From Ewingella sp963519305 (lineage in GTDB: Bacteria > Pseudomonadota > Gammaproteobacteria > Enterobacterales > Enterobacteriaceae): a DNA stretch of 64,000 nucleotides. This document shows positions 25,901 to 35,776 of this stretch, piece by piece. The first letter of the stretch is position 1. Each line of letters opens with the position of its first letter. Location: contig CAUQMS010000007.1 of assembly GCA_963519305.1 (NCBI GenBank), positions 62,001 through 126,000 of the forward strand, read 5' to 3'. A program made the translations under genes and the position numbers. The notes beneath the pieces were generated by a model, which was not told where the DNA came from, did no database searches, and was given only the letters and a program-made list of their open reading frames with translations.

Positions 25901-27391
25901 TTACGACTTATTCTTCAGATGCTGCAGAAGACGTCTGCGCTTACGCTGCTGGTGCGGCGACAGCGTGTTTTTCTTGCCTTCATACGGGTTCTCACCCTCT
26001 TTGAACTGAATGCGGATCGGTGTCCCCATCACTTTCAATGAGCGGCGGAAGTAGTTCATCAGATAGCGTTTGTAGGAATCAGCCAGATCTTTCACCTGAT
26101 TACCGTGGATAACCACGATAGGCGGGTTATAACCCCCGGCGTGGGCATATTTCAGCTTCACGCGGCGACCGTTAACCAGCGGTGGCTGGTGATCGTCAGC
26201 GGCCATCTGCATGATACGGGTCAGCATGGAAGTACTCACTCGCGTTGTAGCGCAGGTGTAGGCTTCAATCACAGACTCGAACAGGTTACCCACACCGCTG
26301 CCGTGCAGGGCAGAGATAAAGTGAATACGTGCGAAGTCGACAAAACCAAGACGCAGGTCCAGCTGATCTTTAACCTGAGCGCGTTCATCTTCGCTCATGC
26401 CATCCCACTTGTTCACGACAATCAGCAGTGAGCGCCCACTATTGAGGATGAAGCCCAACAGTGAAAGGTCCTGATCGGAAATACCATCACGGGCATCAAT
26501 CACCAGCATCACGACGTTGGCGTCTTCAATTGCCTGCAAGGTTTTGATAACCGAGAATTTCTCAACGGTTTCAGTGACTTTACCGCGTTTACGCACACCG
26601 GCGGTGTCAATCAGAACGTATTCACGTTCGTCACGCACCATCGGGATATAAATACTGTCGCGGGTGGTACCCGGCATGTCATAAACTACAACGCGCTCTT
26701 CGCCCAGAATACGGTTAGTCAGTGTGGACTTACCTACGTTCGGACGCCCAACGATAGCCAGTTTGATCGGTAAAGAACGTGGATCGAAATCATCTTCGAC
26801 GTCGGCCGGGATCTCATCTTCTTCGAGACCGGCTTCCTGCTCTGCCCAGTAAGCGGCGTTGGCCTCTTCTTCGGTCAGTTCCACTTCTTCTGGCTTCTCA
26901 CCCACGAACGGCACCAGAACGTGCTCAATCAGCTGTGCGACACCGCGGCCGTGAGAAGCCGCAATCGGGTAGACTTCGCCTAAACCCAGCGCGTAGAAAT
27001 CGCCCACGGCGCTGTCCGGATCCAGGCCATCGGTTTTGTTAGCAACCAGGAAGGTGGCTTTTTCACGGCTGCGAAGATGCTGGGCAATACCCTGGTCGGC
27101 AGGCATCAGGCCCGCGCGCGCATCCACCATGAACAACACAATGTCAGCTTCTTCGATAGCCAGCAGTGACTGCCCGGCCATACGGGTTTCAACACCGTCT
27201 TCAGTGCCGTCAATACCGCCGGTATCAACGATGATGAATTCGTTACCCTCAATTTCGGCACGACCATACTTGCGGTCACGCGTTAGCCCCGGGAAATCCG
27301 CGACCAGCGCATCACGCGTCTTGGTCAAACGGTTAAATAAAGTGGATTTACCCACATTCGGGCGCCCAACCAGCGCGACGACAGGTATCAT
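25901..27391 (-). CDS. der: Der (EngA), tandem GTPase for 50S ribosome assembly
   Basis: 496 residues with two GTPase domains, each with the P-loop GRPNVGKST (near residues 8 and 212) and NKxD motifs (NKTD, NKWD), and a C-terminal KH-like domain. An acidic linker (PEEVELTEEEANAAYWAEQE) lies between the G domains. Essential for late 50S subunit maturation. The ATG at 27391 gives the family start MIPVVALVGRPNVGKS; the reading frame extends 22 codons upstream without support. Confidence 0.97.
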   Translation of the reverse strand: MIPVVALVGRPNVGKSTLFNRLTKTRDALVADFPGLTRDRKYGRAEIEGNEFIIVDTGGIDGTEDGVETRMAGQSLLAIEEADIVLFMVDARAGLMPADQGIAQHLRSREKATFLVANKTDGLDPDSAVGDFYALGLGEVYPIAASHGRGVAQLIEHVLVPFVGEKPEEVELTEEEANAAYWAEQEAGLEEDEIPADVEDDFDPRSLPIKLAIVGRPNVGKSTLTNRILGEERVVVYDMPGTTRDSIYIPMVRDEREYVLIDTAGVRKRGKVTETVEKFSVIKTLQAIEDANVVMLVIDARDGISDQDLSLLGFILNSGRSLLIVVNKWDGMSEDERAQVKDQLDLRLGFVDFARIHFISALHGSGVGNLFESVIEAYTCATTRVSTSMLTRIMQMAADDHQPPLVNGRRVKLKYAHAGGYNPPIVVIHGNQVKDLADSYKRYLMNYFRRSLKVMGTPIRIQFKEGENPYEGKKNTLSPHQQRKRRRLLQHLKNKS

Positions 27392-27557
27392 TTTGAAGCC
27401 TCTTTTTTTATAGCAAAAAGTTATAGCAAAAAGTTTTATTGCAAATTTATAAATCAAAACATAAAGAGTTACAGCGCGGGGGAAACCCGCAAATCACAAT
27501 AATTCAATCTGTTACATCGCAGGCGACGCATGTCGGCTACGCATAATTCAGAATACG

Positions 27558-27590
27558 AAACGGCCCCTGAGCTATTCAGGAGCCGTTTTT
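27558..27590. terminator. Terminator-like hairpin between bamB and der
   Basis: AAACGGC-CCTGA pairs with TCAGG-GCCGTTT. The T-run is longer on the plus side (five) than on the minus side (three), yet the flanking genes are all on the minus strand; it may be a weak or bidirectional terminator for bamB. Confidence 0.6.
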
Positions 27591-27635
27591 AAGCCTGGTT
27601 AACATCAACCTGAGGCCAGATGCTGTCAGCGAAAA

Positions 27636-28817
27636 TTAGCGGGTGAAGGAGTAAACCTCACCGCCTTTCGCCTGGATCACTAGCTTGTCGCTTGCAACAA
27701 TTGGCGCGCCGAGGAAACCTGAGCTGTCCACTTTTTGCTGTGCAACGAAACGGCCATCGGTGGTGTTGATCCAGTGCAGATAACCTTCGGAATCACCGAC
27801 CACAATATAACCATTATACAACACGGGAGCCGTCAGGTTACGGTGCAATAAATCGCTTTGACGCCAGAGACTTACGCCACCCTGGGTATCAAGTGCCATC
27901 ACACGGTCATCCTGATCGACCATATAGATGTGACCAGCGTCAACGATAAAGTCGTTAATAGAACCGACATCACGTTTCCACATAATCTGACCAGAACGCA
28001 GATCCATCGCCACCAGATTACCGTTGTAAGCCAGCGCATAGACTACGCCATCAACGATAACCGGGGTGGTGTCGACATCACTGAGACGATCGATTTCAGT
28101 CGCGCCGCTTGGCTGAGAAATACGTTGCTGCCAGATAAGCTGTCCTTCTTTCATCAGCACTGCACTCACACGACCGTTATCACCACCGACAATGGCAGCG
28201 CCAAAGGCGGTCGCCGGAGCAGATTCGCCGCGCAGAGAGAGCGTTGGCATATCAAGGTTAGCGGTCCACTGAATCGTACCGTCAGCTTCGCTCAACCCCT
28301 GCAACATACCGTTGCCGGTGTGAACCAATACCAGTCCGTCGCTGACCACCGGGCGTGAAAGCGCTTCACCCGCGACTTTGGTCTGCCACGCAACGCTACC
28401 GTCGCTGCTGTTCAGTGCATAAACAATGGCTTTCTCGCTACCAACATAAACATGAGAACCGTTTGCGGTAACGCCACCAGAAAGTTGGGCTGAGTTATTG
28501 CTGGAGAAGAAGCCGGTCTTTTCAGACAAGTTCACTTTCCACTTCTCTTTACCGCTGTCAGCATCCAGTGCCTTCACGATGCCAAAACGGTCAGCCGCGT
28601 AAATAGTGCTGTCCTGCCAGGCCGGGCGAAGATGCGAGTAGTAATCGCCTACACCGTCACCGACGGAGGTGCTCCAGACTTTCGTCGGAGTAAATTGATT
28701 TTCAACTTTCGGCAACGGGGACATCTTGACGACATCTTCTTCGCTGTTAAACAAAGAACAGCCACTCAGCAGGGCAACAGAAACCCATCCTACCAAGAGT
28801 GTTTTACGCAATTGCAT
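27636..28817 (-). CDS. bamB: BamB, outer-membrane beta-barrel assembly lipoprotein
   Basis: 393 residues. Signal peptide with lipobox LLSGC (Cys at residue 20) for outer-membrane anchoring. The rest is an eight-bladed PQQ-type beta-propeller with repeated AxDxxxGxxxW segments (ALDADSGKEKW, ALNSSDGSVAW, AMDLRSGQIMW). It joins BamA and BamCDE in the Bam complex that inserts outer-membrane proteins. Lies in the yfgM-bamB-der run as in E. coli. Confidence 0.96.
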   Translation of the reverse strand: MQLRKTLLVGWVSVALLSGCSLFNSEEDVVKMSPLPKVENQFTPTKVWSTSVGDGVGDYYSHLRPAWQDSTIYAADRFGIVKALDADSGKEKWKVNLSEKTGFFSSNNSAQLSGGVTANGSHVYVGSEKAIVYALNSSDGSVAWQTKVAGEALSRPVVSDGLVLVHTGNGMLQGLSEADGTIQWTANLDMPTLSLRGESAPATAFGAAIVGGDNGRVSAVLMKEGQLIWQQRISQPSGATEIDRLSDVDTTPVIVDGVVYALAYNGNLVAMDLRSGQIMWKRDVGSINDFIVDAGHIYMVDQDDRVMALDTQGGVSLWRQSDLLHRNLTAPVLYNGYIVVGDSEGYLHWINTTDGRFVAQQKVDSSGFLGAPIVASDKLVIQAKGGEVYSFTR

Positions 28818-28828
28818 CGGGGTTCCCC

Positions 28829-29449
28829 TTAGCTGGATAAGTTGTTCAATTTCATACGCAGCATGTTCTGCAGCGTTTGAGAAGGTTTAGAATCGAGGCC
28901 TTTGCTGTAGGCTTCGCGAGCACCTTTGGCATCGCCTTTCGCCAGCAGGACATTACCACGAATGTCTTGTTGCAGTGCCGCCCAGCCTTCACCCTTCACG
29001 CCATCTAACGTTTTGAGGGCGTCATCGAATTTGTTTTGTTGCATCTGGACACGCGCTAAACGCAGGTTAACCAGCGACAGCAGGTTCTCTTCTTTCGCCT
29101 GGCTCTGCGCCTGCGTCAGTTGCTTTTCAGCATTAGCAAAATCTTTGGCTTCCACAAAATGGTCAGCCAGTTGCAGCGCAGCGAATACGCCGTAATTGTT
29201 GCTATTGCTCTGGGCAAACTTCTCAAGATCTTCAACGCCTTGCGCTTTTTTATCCGTCATTGCCTGATTGGCCTGCTGGAAAGCAACGGAAGCTTCAGTC
29301 ATCTCTGAACTTTGGTGGGTTTGCCAGTAACGCCAGCCACCCAATGCAGCAATCCCCAGCACAACGCCTATCGCCAATGCTTTTCCATTCTCAGCAAAGA
29401 AACGACGTACGGCGTCAACCTGTTCGTTTTCAGTGGTATAGACTTCCAC
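28829..29449 (-). CDS. yfgM: YfgM, inner-membrane tetratricopeptide protein associated with SecYEG
   Basis: 206 residues. One membrane span near residues 23-41 (ALAIGVVLGIAALGGWRYW), followed by a periplasmic TPR region of repeated helices. E. coli YfgM pairs with PpiD at the Sec translocon and modulates the Rcs response. It is 11 bp upstream of bamB and 13 bp downstream of hisS, forming an operon. Confidence 0.93.
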   Translation of the reverse strand: MEVYTTENEQVDAVRRFFAENGKALAIGVVLGIAALGGWRYWQTHQSSEMTEASVAFQQANQAMTDKKAQGVEDLEKFAQSNSNNYGVFAALQLADHFVEAKDFANAEKQLTQAQSQAKEENLLSLVNLRLARVQMQQNKFDDALKTLDGVKGEGWAALQQDIRGNVLLAKGDAKGAREAYSKGLDSKPSQTLQNMLRMKLNNLSS

Positions 29450-29462
29450 GTGGTCCTTCTCC

Positions 29463-30737
29463 TTAACCTATCATCGAGGCCAGACGCGCAGCGAGTTCGC
29501 TTTGCGCCAGCGTTTCTTGCTCACCGCTTTGCAGGTCTTTAACCACTACCTGCCCGGCCGCGACTTCGTTTTCACCTAATACCAGAGCGACACGCGCTCC
29601 CCATTTGTCAGCGCGGGCAAACTGCTTTTTGAAGTTGCCACCGCCGTAGTTAGTCATCACTTTCAATTCTGGTAGCACATCACGCAGTGATTCAGCCAGT
29701 GTCATAGCTGCGCCCTGAGTACCGGCTCCGGAAGAAATCACGTACGCATCCACAGTGGAAGGCGCTTTGAAATCAGGATTAACAGCCTGAACCAATAACA
29801 CCAAACGCTCAAGGCCCATCGCAAAGCCTACGGCTGGCGTTGTGCGTCCACCGAGTTGTTCGACCAGACCATCGTAACGGCCACCGGCACAAACGGTGCC
29901 CTGTGCGCCAAGACTGGTGGTTACCCATTCGAAGACGGTGCGGTTGTAGTAATCCAGGCCACGAACAAGACGCTGATTTACCGTATATGGGATACCTGCT
30001 TGCTCTAAAAGTTCACAAAGACCCGCAAAGTGTTCTTTAGATTCAGGATCCAGGTAATCAGCCAGTTCAGGTGCGTCATTCAGCAAAACCTGCACGTCAG
30101 GATTCTTAGAGTCCAGAACGCGCAGCGGATTGGCATACATGCGGCGTTTGCAATCTTCGTCCAGCTTGTCTTTATGCTGCTCAAGATAAGCCACTAACGC
30201 TTCGCGGTAATCGGCGCGAGCTTCCAAAGAACCGATAGAGTTAAGCTCAAGTGCAACGTGCTCAGAAATCCCCAGTGCACGCCACCAGCGGGCAGTCAGC
30301 AGGATCAATTCGGCATCAATGTCCGGGCCTTGCAGACCAAAGACTTCGACACCCAGCTGGTTAAACTGGCGATAACGGCCTTTTTGCGGGCGTTCGTAGC
30401 GGAACATCGGACCGATGTACCACAGACGTTGTTCCTGATTGTACAGCAGACCATGTTCGATGCCGGCGCGCACGCAGCCCGCGGTCCCTTCAGGGCGCAG
30501 CGTCAGGCTTTCGCCGTTGCGGTCCTCGAAGGAGTACATCTCTTTTTCCACGACATCGGTCACTTCACCAATGGCGCGTTTAAATAACGGGGTCTGCTCT
30601 ACAATCGGCATACGGATTTCACTGTATCCGTAATTACCCAGCACCTGCTTAAGGATGCCTTCGATCTTCTGCCACAGCGCAGTATCTTCCGGCAGGTAAT
30701 CGTTCATGCCACGGATGGCCTGGATATTCTTCGCCAC
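29463..30737 (-). CDS. hisS: HisS, histidyl-tRNA synthetase
   Basis: 424 residues, E. coli length. Class II synthetase with motif 2 around RYERPQKGRYRQFNQLGVE near residue 113, the His-specific blocks LVRGLDYYNRTVFEW near 258 and AGGRYDGLVEQLGG near 285, and a C-terminal anticodon-binding domain. Charges tRNA-His. Followed by yfgM and bamB on the same strand. Confidence 0.97.
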   Translation of the reverse strand: MAKNIQAIRGMNDYLPEDTALWQKIEGILKQVLGNYGYSEIRMPIVEQTPLFKRAIGEVTDVVEKEMYSFEDRNGESLTLRPEGTAGCVRAGIEHGLLYNQEQRLWYIGPMFRYERPQKGRYRQFNQLGVEVFGLQGPDIDAELILLTARWWRALGISEHVALELNSIGSLEARADYREALVAYLEQHKDKLDEDCKRRMYANPLRVLDSKNPDVQVLLNDAPELADYLDPESKEHFAGLCELLEQAGIPYTVNQRLVRGLDYYNRTVFEWVTTSLGAQGTVCAGGRYDGLVEQLGGRTTPAVGFAMGLERLVLLVQAVNPDFKAPSTVDAYVISSGAGTQGAAMTLAESLRDVLPELKVMTNYGGGNFKKQFARADKWGARVALVLGENEVAAGQVVVKDLQSGEQETLAQSELAARLASMIG

Positions 30738-30869
30738 GTCAATTCTCTATCGTTTTATAAAAAATGAACCCGATTATAGGGGCTTTAGGTCATGCGGTTC
30801 AACGCGCAGACATCCCCACACTGTCGGGTTCAATATAATGCAGGCGCTTAAATGCGCCCGCAACCGATG

Positions 30870-31991
30870 TTACTTTTCAAGATGATTGATAACGATACGA
30901 TTACTCTCATCCATGATGGCCGCTTTGGCACGAATCTTCGCCTCAAGCTGGTCGATCATTTTTTCGTTATCAAAGCGCTCTCTCTGACGCACGCCGTCTT
31001 CGTAAAAACCACTCTTATTATGGCCGCCGGTAACACCAATGGTAGACACCAGCGCTTCACCCGGGCCGTTGACTACACAACCGATAATGGAGATATCCAT
31101 CGGGGTGATCAGATCCTCGAGACGCTGTTCCAACGCATTGACCGTACCGATAACGTCAAACTCCTGACGCGAACAGGTCGGACAGGCAATGAAATTAATA
31201 CCACGGGCACGAATGCGTAGGGATTTTAAAATATCGAAACCGACTTTAACTTCTTCGACAGGATCGGCCGCCAGAGAGATACGCAGCGTATCGCCAATAC
31301 CTTCGGATAACAGCAAACCAAGACCAATAGCAGATTTCACTGAACCACTGCGCATACCGCCAGCTTCAGTAATACCCAGATGCAGCGGTTGGTCGATGCG
31401 TGAAGCTAGTAGACGATATGACTCGACGGCCAGGAACACATCAGAAGCTTTTACGCTGACTTTGAACTGGTCAAAGTTGAGACGGTCAAGAATATCGACG
31501 TGACGCATGGCCGATTCCAACAGAGCTTCCGGCGTAGGTTCGCCGTATTTTTCCTGGATGTCTTTTTCCAGGGAGCCGCCGTTCACACCAATGCGGATTG
31601 GAATATTTTTGTCACGCGCGCAGTCAACGACTGAGCGAATGCGGGATTCGTTGCCGATGTTGCCCGGGTTAATACGCAAACAGTCCACGCCATATTCTGC
31701 AACTTGCAGCGCAATACGGTAGTCAAAGTGAATATCAGCGACCAACGGGACATTGACCTGCTGTTTGATGAGCTTAAAGGCTTCAGCGGCATCCATGGTA
31801 GGCACCGACACACGCACAATATCGACACCAACACGTTCCAGCGCTTTAATTTGGGCGACGGTCGCGGCGACATCGGTAGTTCGGGTGTTGGTCATTGATT
31901 GCACGGAAATCGGCGCACCATCACCGATCGGTACCTTGCCGACGTAAATCCGGGTTGATTTTCGACGGATAATGGGGGCTTGGTTATGCAT
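30870..31991 (-). CDS. ispG: IspG, 4-hydroxy-3-methylbut-2-enyl diphosphate synthase
   Basis: 373 residues. MEP-pathway enzyme that converts MEcPP to HMBPP. The C-terminal CPTCSRQEFDVIG near residue 270 and IIGCVVNGPGEA near 303 supply the three Cys ligands of its [4Fe-4S] cluster. The N-terminal TIM barrel has VQSMTNTRTTDV and RINPGNIG. It needs iron-sulfur clusters, which matters because the isc scaffold genes are missing downstream in this window. Confidence 0.97.
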   Translation of the reverse strand: MHNQAPIIRRKSTRIYVGKVPIGDGAPISVQSMTNTRTTDVAATVAQIKALERVGVDIVRVSVPTMDAAEAFKLIKQQVNVPLVADIHFDYRIALQVAEYGVDCLRINPGNIGNESRIRSVVDCARDKNIPIRIGVNGGSLEKDIQEKYGEPTPEALLESAMRHVDILDRLNFDQFKVSVKASDVFLAVESYRLLASRIDQPLHLGITEAGGMRSGSVKSAIGLGLLLSEGIGDTLRISLAADPVEEVKVGFDILKSLRIRARGINFIACPTCSRQEFDVIGTVNALEQRLEDLITPMDISIIGCVVNGPGEALVSTIGVTGGHNKSGFYEDGVRQRERFDNEKMIDQLEAKIRAKAAIMDESNRIVINHLEK

Positions 31992-32032
31992 GACTTACTC
32001 TCCCTTGTTGCAAAAACTTACGGACCGCCGAA

Positions 32033-33025
32033 TTATTCGGCAGCCAGAGTAAATCGCGCAACACGGCTTGATTTAACAAAACGGCTCAAATCAACTGGCT
32101 TACCCTGGAACTGGATTTCAACAGCGCCCGGTGCACCAATCTTCAGTTTATAAGGGGCAGTCCCTTTAACACTTAAGGACTCACCGCCCTTCTTCATGCC
32201 GCTGAACAAGGTTTTGCCAGAAGCATCGTCAATCTGCAGCCAGCAATCTGACTTGAAGGTCAGCGCAACGGCATTGGCGTCAGCACTCGCAGCAGCGGTT
32301 TGTGCATTGGCTGTTGGCAGACCGTTCTCAACCGCAGGTTGGCTGGTAGAGACCGCGACAGGCGCTTGCTGGGCAGGTGTTGCCGGAGCATTTGTCGCCG
32401 CAGAGGTATTTACAGGTACTGAATTTGCAGGCTGGACCGGAGCCGTCCCGCTCACGTCATCAGCAGGTGGCGTACCCTGAGTGGGGTCGCCTTCTGTGGG
32501 TGCCGAGTTCGGGTTGTCACCGTTGTTCAGGGCAATTGACTGCCCCTGACCGTTATCTTGATTTAACTGCGCCGATGACTGTTCGGCCATCGTGGAGATC
32601 TCTTGCTGCTGTGCCTGATGGTTTTGCCACCACCATGCACCGGTCAGACCGATCACCACGAACACCACCAACCAGGTAAAGCCCATCAGCCAGCCATCAC
32701 GTTTCTTACGTGATTTACCGAGTGAGAAACCTTGCATGGAGGCTACTTTCGGCACTTTAATTGGCGCTTGTTTGCCAATCATGCTTGAAAGTTCGTCTTC
32801 AGGAACATGAACTAATTTAGCGTAAGAACGGATGTAACCACGCAAAAACGTCGGCGCGAGATCGGCCGGCGTGGTCTCTTCTTCGATTTGGCGAATAGTC
32901 GAGACTTTTAGACACAGGCGTTCTGCAACGGCCTGATGAGTAAGTCCCATCTGTTCACGAGCTTGACTCAGGCGTGCGCCTGTCGTCATTGTGGCTTTAT
33001 TTTCTTGGGAGGCTTCAGTATTCAT
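32033..33025 (-). CDS. rodZ: RodZ, cell-shape cytoskeletal adaptor
   Basis: 330 residues. A cytoplasmic helix-turn-helix (MGLTHQAVAERLCLKVSTIR, about 26-45) contacts MreB. One membrane span lies near residues 117-135 (LMGFTWLVVFVVIGLTGAW), then a Pro/Ala/Thr-rich periplasmic linker (about 165-240), and a C-terminal beta domain (DUF4115) with CWLQIDDASGKTLFSG. It anchors the MreB elongasome. Its start overlaps the end of pilW by 11 bp. Confidence 0.95.
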   Translation of the reverse strand: MNTEASQENKATMTTGARLSQAREQMGLTHQAVAERLCLKVSTIRQIEEETTPADLAPTFLRGYIRSYAKLVHVPEDELSSMIGKQAPIKVPKVASMQGFSLGKSRKKRDGWLMGFTWLVVFVVIGLTGAWWWQNHQAQQQEISTMAEQSSAQLNQDNGQGQSIALNNGDNPNSAPTEGDPTQGTPPADDVSGTAPVQPANSVPVNTSAATNAPATPAQQAPVAVSTSQPAVENGLPTANAQTAAASADANAVALTFKSDCWLQIDDASGKTLFSGMKKGGESLSVKGTAPYKLKIGAPGAVEIQFQGKPVDLSRFVKSSRVARFTLAAE

Positions 33026-33782
33026 TAGCTAAGAACTGCTGGTACTGTTGAGATTGTGGAAAACTTCGCGCCAGTTGCTTACCGTAGCGCTGAACGCTAA
33101 CCGGGTTGCTTGCTGACGCAGCGAATCGAATCTGTAACATGAGGCTTTCAGCACTGGCTGGCAGTACATGTTGGTAAACATCTAACAGTTGTTGCGCCTG
33201 CGCGCGTTTCCCTTCACCAAATTGTCTGGTTGCTTCAGCAAGCAAAGGTGCACCTTTATCAGGATCAATTTTTAATGCCCGACTTAGTAACACACGTGCT
33301 TCCTCATTCTGATTGGCCTTCAGAAAACAGTAGCCTGCGTTTTCAAGACTGTCAGCCACCTGACCGTAATCAGGGACATTGGCAGCCGCGCTAAACTGCT
33401 GTTGTGCCGGTACATACTGCCCTAAACTACACAAAAACGCACCGTAATTATTCAGCACGGTTCCATTTTGCGGAGCCAGCTTCAAAGCCTGCTGATAGCG
33501 GCTTTGCGCGGCGCCGTTATCGCCGATTTTTTGCTCGTAAAGCGCCATACCTAACTGGGTGCGGTAATCATCCGGTGCACCCTCCACGGCCTTCTGTAAA
33601 TTCTGCTTCGCGCCGTCCATATTGCCCTGAGACAAATAGGCCATGCCCAGCTCAAGACGGGTTTGTGAAGCACCAGTCGCCGTTGCCTGCTCAGGCTCAT
33701 GTTTCGAACCAGAACAGCCTGCTAACAGGCAAACTGTAAAGCTTATCGCAACCGCCCGTTTCCATCTGCGTTTCATCGTCAT
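33015..33782 (-). CDS. pilW: PilW/PilF-type TPR lipoprotein
   Basis: 255 residues. Signal peptide with lipobox LLAGC (Cys near 23), followed by several tetratricopeptide repeats (ARLELGMAYLSQGNMDGAKQ type). In pilus-forming bacteria PilF/PilW assembles the type IV secretin; in enterobacteria the gene is kept upstream of rodZ without an obvious pilus role. Its stop overlaps rodZ. Confidence 0.9.
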   Translation of the reverse strand: MTMKRRWKRAVAISFTVCLLAGCSGSKHEPEQATATGASQTRLELGMAYLSQGNMDGAKQNLQKAVEGAPDDYRTQLGMALYEQKIGDNGAAQSRYQQALKLAPQNGTVLNNYGAFLCSLGQYVPAQQQFSAAANVPDYGQVADSLENAGYCFLKANQNEEARVLLSRALKIDPDKGAPLLAEATRQFGEGKRAQAQQLLDVYQHVLPASAESLMLQIRFAASASNPVSVQRYGKQLARSFPQSQQYQQFLANEY

Positions 33783-33888
33783 GCGTAAATCCCTTTATTC
33801 TGTCACCGGCCCGACTTCAGAAAAAACATAACTTGTTGCCTTACGCCCGGTTAAACGCGGCTTAAGGCATAACAGCGCATCACTGCGT

Positions 33889-35097
33889 TCAGACTGCCTT
33901 AATGGCGATGGATTCACCGGCCATCTTTTTCTTTAAAACACGCTTGGTGCGGTCGATAACTTCGCCCGCCAGTTGACCGCAGGCGGCATCAATATCATCC
34001 CCACGGGTTTTACGCACAATTACGGTAAAACCATAGTCCATTAATACCTTGGAAAAACGGTCGATCCGGCTGTTCGAGCTACGGCCATACGGCGCGCCGG
34101 GGAACGGGTTCCATGGGATCAAGTTGATTTTGCACGGCGTATTTTTCAGGCGTTCTGCTAATTCGTGCGCGTGCTCGGTACCATCATTGATATGGTCAAG
34201 CATCACGTATTCGATTGTCACACGGCCCTGATTGGCGTTAGATTTACTAATGTAACGCTCGACGGCTGCTAGGAAAGTGTCGATGTTATATTTGCGGTTG
34301 ATCGGGACAATTTCGTCACGAATGGTGTCGTTCGGCGCATGTAAGGAGATGGCCAGCGCCACGTCAATCATGTCACCCAACTTATCCAACGCAGGCACTA
34401 CACCGGAAGTGGAAAGCGTTACGCGGCGCTTAGACAGACCAAAACCGAAATCATCAAGCATGATTTCCATGGCCGGTACCACGTTGTTCAGGTTGAGCAG
34501 AGGTTCGCCCATGCCCATCATCACCACGTTGGTGATAGGACGGGTACCGGTCACTTTGGCCGCACCAATAATTTTCGCCGCACGCCACACCTGACCGATG
34601 ATCTCGGACACGCGCAGGTTACGGTTGAAGCCTTGCTGAGCGGTAGAGCAGAAGGTGCACTCCAGCGCACAACCGACCTGTGAGGAAACGCAAAGCGTGG
34701 CGCGGTCGCCGTCCGGGATATACACGGTTTCGACCTGCTGGTCGCCCACTTTGATAGCCCATTTAATGGTGCCATCGCTGGAGCGCTGCTCCAGAGCCAC
34801 TTCCGGCGCACGGATCTCCGCAACGCGGGCCAGCTTTTCACGCAGCGGCCGGTTGATGTCGGTCATCTGCTCGAAATCATCGCTGCAATAGTGGTACATC
34901 CACTTCATGACCTGATCAGCACGGAACGGTTTCTCGCCCATGTTGATAAAGAACTCACGCATCTGTTTGCGGTTAAGATCAAGAAGATTAACTTTGGCAA
35001 CCGCAGGCTCAACAGTTTTCACTGCATCAGCGGCTTGGGAAATAGGTTCTGCAGTCAGTTCAGACAAGTTTTGCTCGGGCGTGTTTGATTCAAACAT
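33889..35097 (-). CDS. rlmN: RlmN, 23S rRNA A2503/tRNA A37 C2-methyltransferase
   Basis: 402 residues, slightly longer than E. coli (384) because of an N-terminal extension. Radical-SAM enzyme with the CxxxCxxC cluster motif in GCALECTFCSTAQQGFNRNL near residue 140 and the conserved C-terminal Cys in DIDAACGQLAG near 372. MMGMGEPLLN near 194 is the GGE-type SAM motif. Modifies 23S rRNA and several tRNAs; it depends on a [4Fe-4S] cluster. Confidence 0.96.
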   Translation of the reverse strand: MFESNTPEQNLSELTAEPISQAADAVKTVEPAVAKVNLLDLNRKQMREFFINMGEKPFRADQVMKWMYHYCSDDFEQMTDINRPLREKLARVAEIRAPEVALEQRSSDGTIKWAIKVGDQQVETVYIPDGDRATLCVSSQVGCALECTFCSTAQQGFNRNLRVSEIIGQVWRAAKIIGAAKVTGTRPITNVVMMGMGEPLLNLNNVVPAMEIMLDDFGFGLSKRRVTLSTSGVVPALDKLGDMIDVALAISLHAPNDTIRDEIVPINRKYNIDTFLAAVERYISKSNANQGRVTIEYVMLDHINDGTEHAHELAERLKNTPCKINLIPWNPFPGAPYGRSSNSRIDRFSKVLMDYGFTVIVRKTRGDDIDAACGQLAGEVIDRTKRVLKKKMAGESIAIKAV

Positions 35098-35203
35098 AAT
35101 ACGAATTGGCCTCGTTGTTACACGTTATGGCATCAGGGAAGTGCAGAACTGATAAAAAGCAGCCTGCAATACATTTTTAACAATAGCTTTAACTCGTGCA
35201 CGT

Positions 35204-35247
35204 TAAAAAACTTACGCCCCAAAGAGGCTGGCTCATTCGGGGCGTAA
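35204..35247 (-). terminator. Intrinsic terminator of ndk
   Basis: On the minus strand TTACGCCCC and GGGGCGTAA pair around an 18 nt loop and are followed by GTTTTTTAACG, about 100 bp after the ndk stop. Confidence 0.75.
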
Positions 35248-35350
35248 CATTGTACAAATTCTAGGGCAGGGTTTCTATGTTTGAAAGGCCAGACCCACAT
35301 ATTTATTGTATCTGTGGGTGAATGCTTCCAAAAATTCTTGCCCAAAAATC

Positions 35351-35776
35351 TTAACGCGGGCAGATTTCGCTTTCGGTGAAGAAGTAAGCGATTTCGCGCT
35401 GTGCTGATTCAACCGCATCAGAACCGTGAACGGCGTTAGCAGTGAAGCTGTCAGCGAAGTCAGCACGCAGGGTACCGGCCAGTGCGTTGTCCGGGTTAGT
35501 TGCGCCCATGATGTCACGGTTACGCTGAACGGCATTTTCGCCTTCCAGAACCTGAACCACGATCGGGCCAGAGGTCATGAATTCAACCAGACCGTCGAAG
35601 AATGGACGGCCTTTGTGCTCAGCGTAGAAACCTTCAGCCTGCTCTTTAGTCAGCTTCAGCATTTTAGACGCGATGATGGTGAAACCAGCACGTTCGAAAC
35701 GCGCGTAGATTGCGCCGATGTCGTTGTTCGCTACGGAGTTTGGCTTGATGATGGAAAAAGTACGTTGGATAGTCAT
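35351..35776 (-). CDS. ndk: Ndk, nucleoside diphosphate kinase
   Basis: 141 residues, close to E. coli (143). Transfers the gamma phosphate between nucleoside triphosphates and diphosphates. RTFSIIKPN at the N-terminus and NAVHGSDAVESAQREI near residue 114 hold the active-site His. Upstream of it E. coli carries pbpC; here a 438 bp gap and a divergent PTS operon occur instead. Confidence 0.96.
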   Translation of the reverse strand: MTIQRTFSIIKPNSVANNDIGAIYARFERAGFTIIASKMLKLTKEQAEGFYAEHKGRPFFDGLVEFMTSGPIVVQVLEGENAVQRNRDIMGATNPDNALAGTLRADFADSFTANAVHGSDAVESAQREIAYFFTESEICPR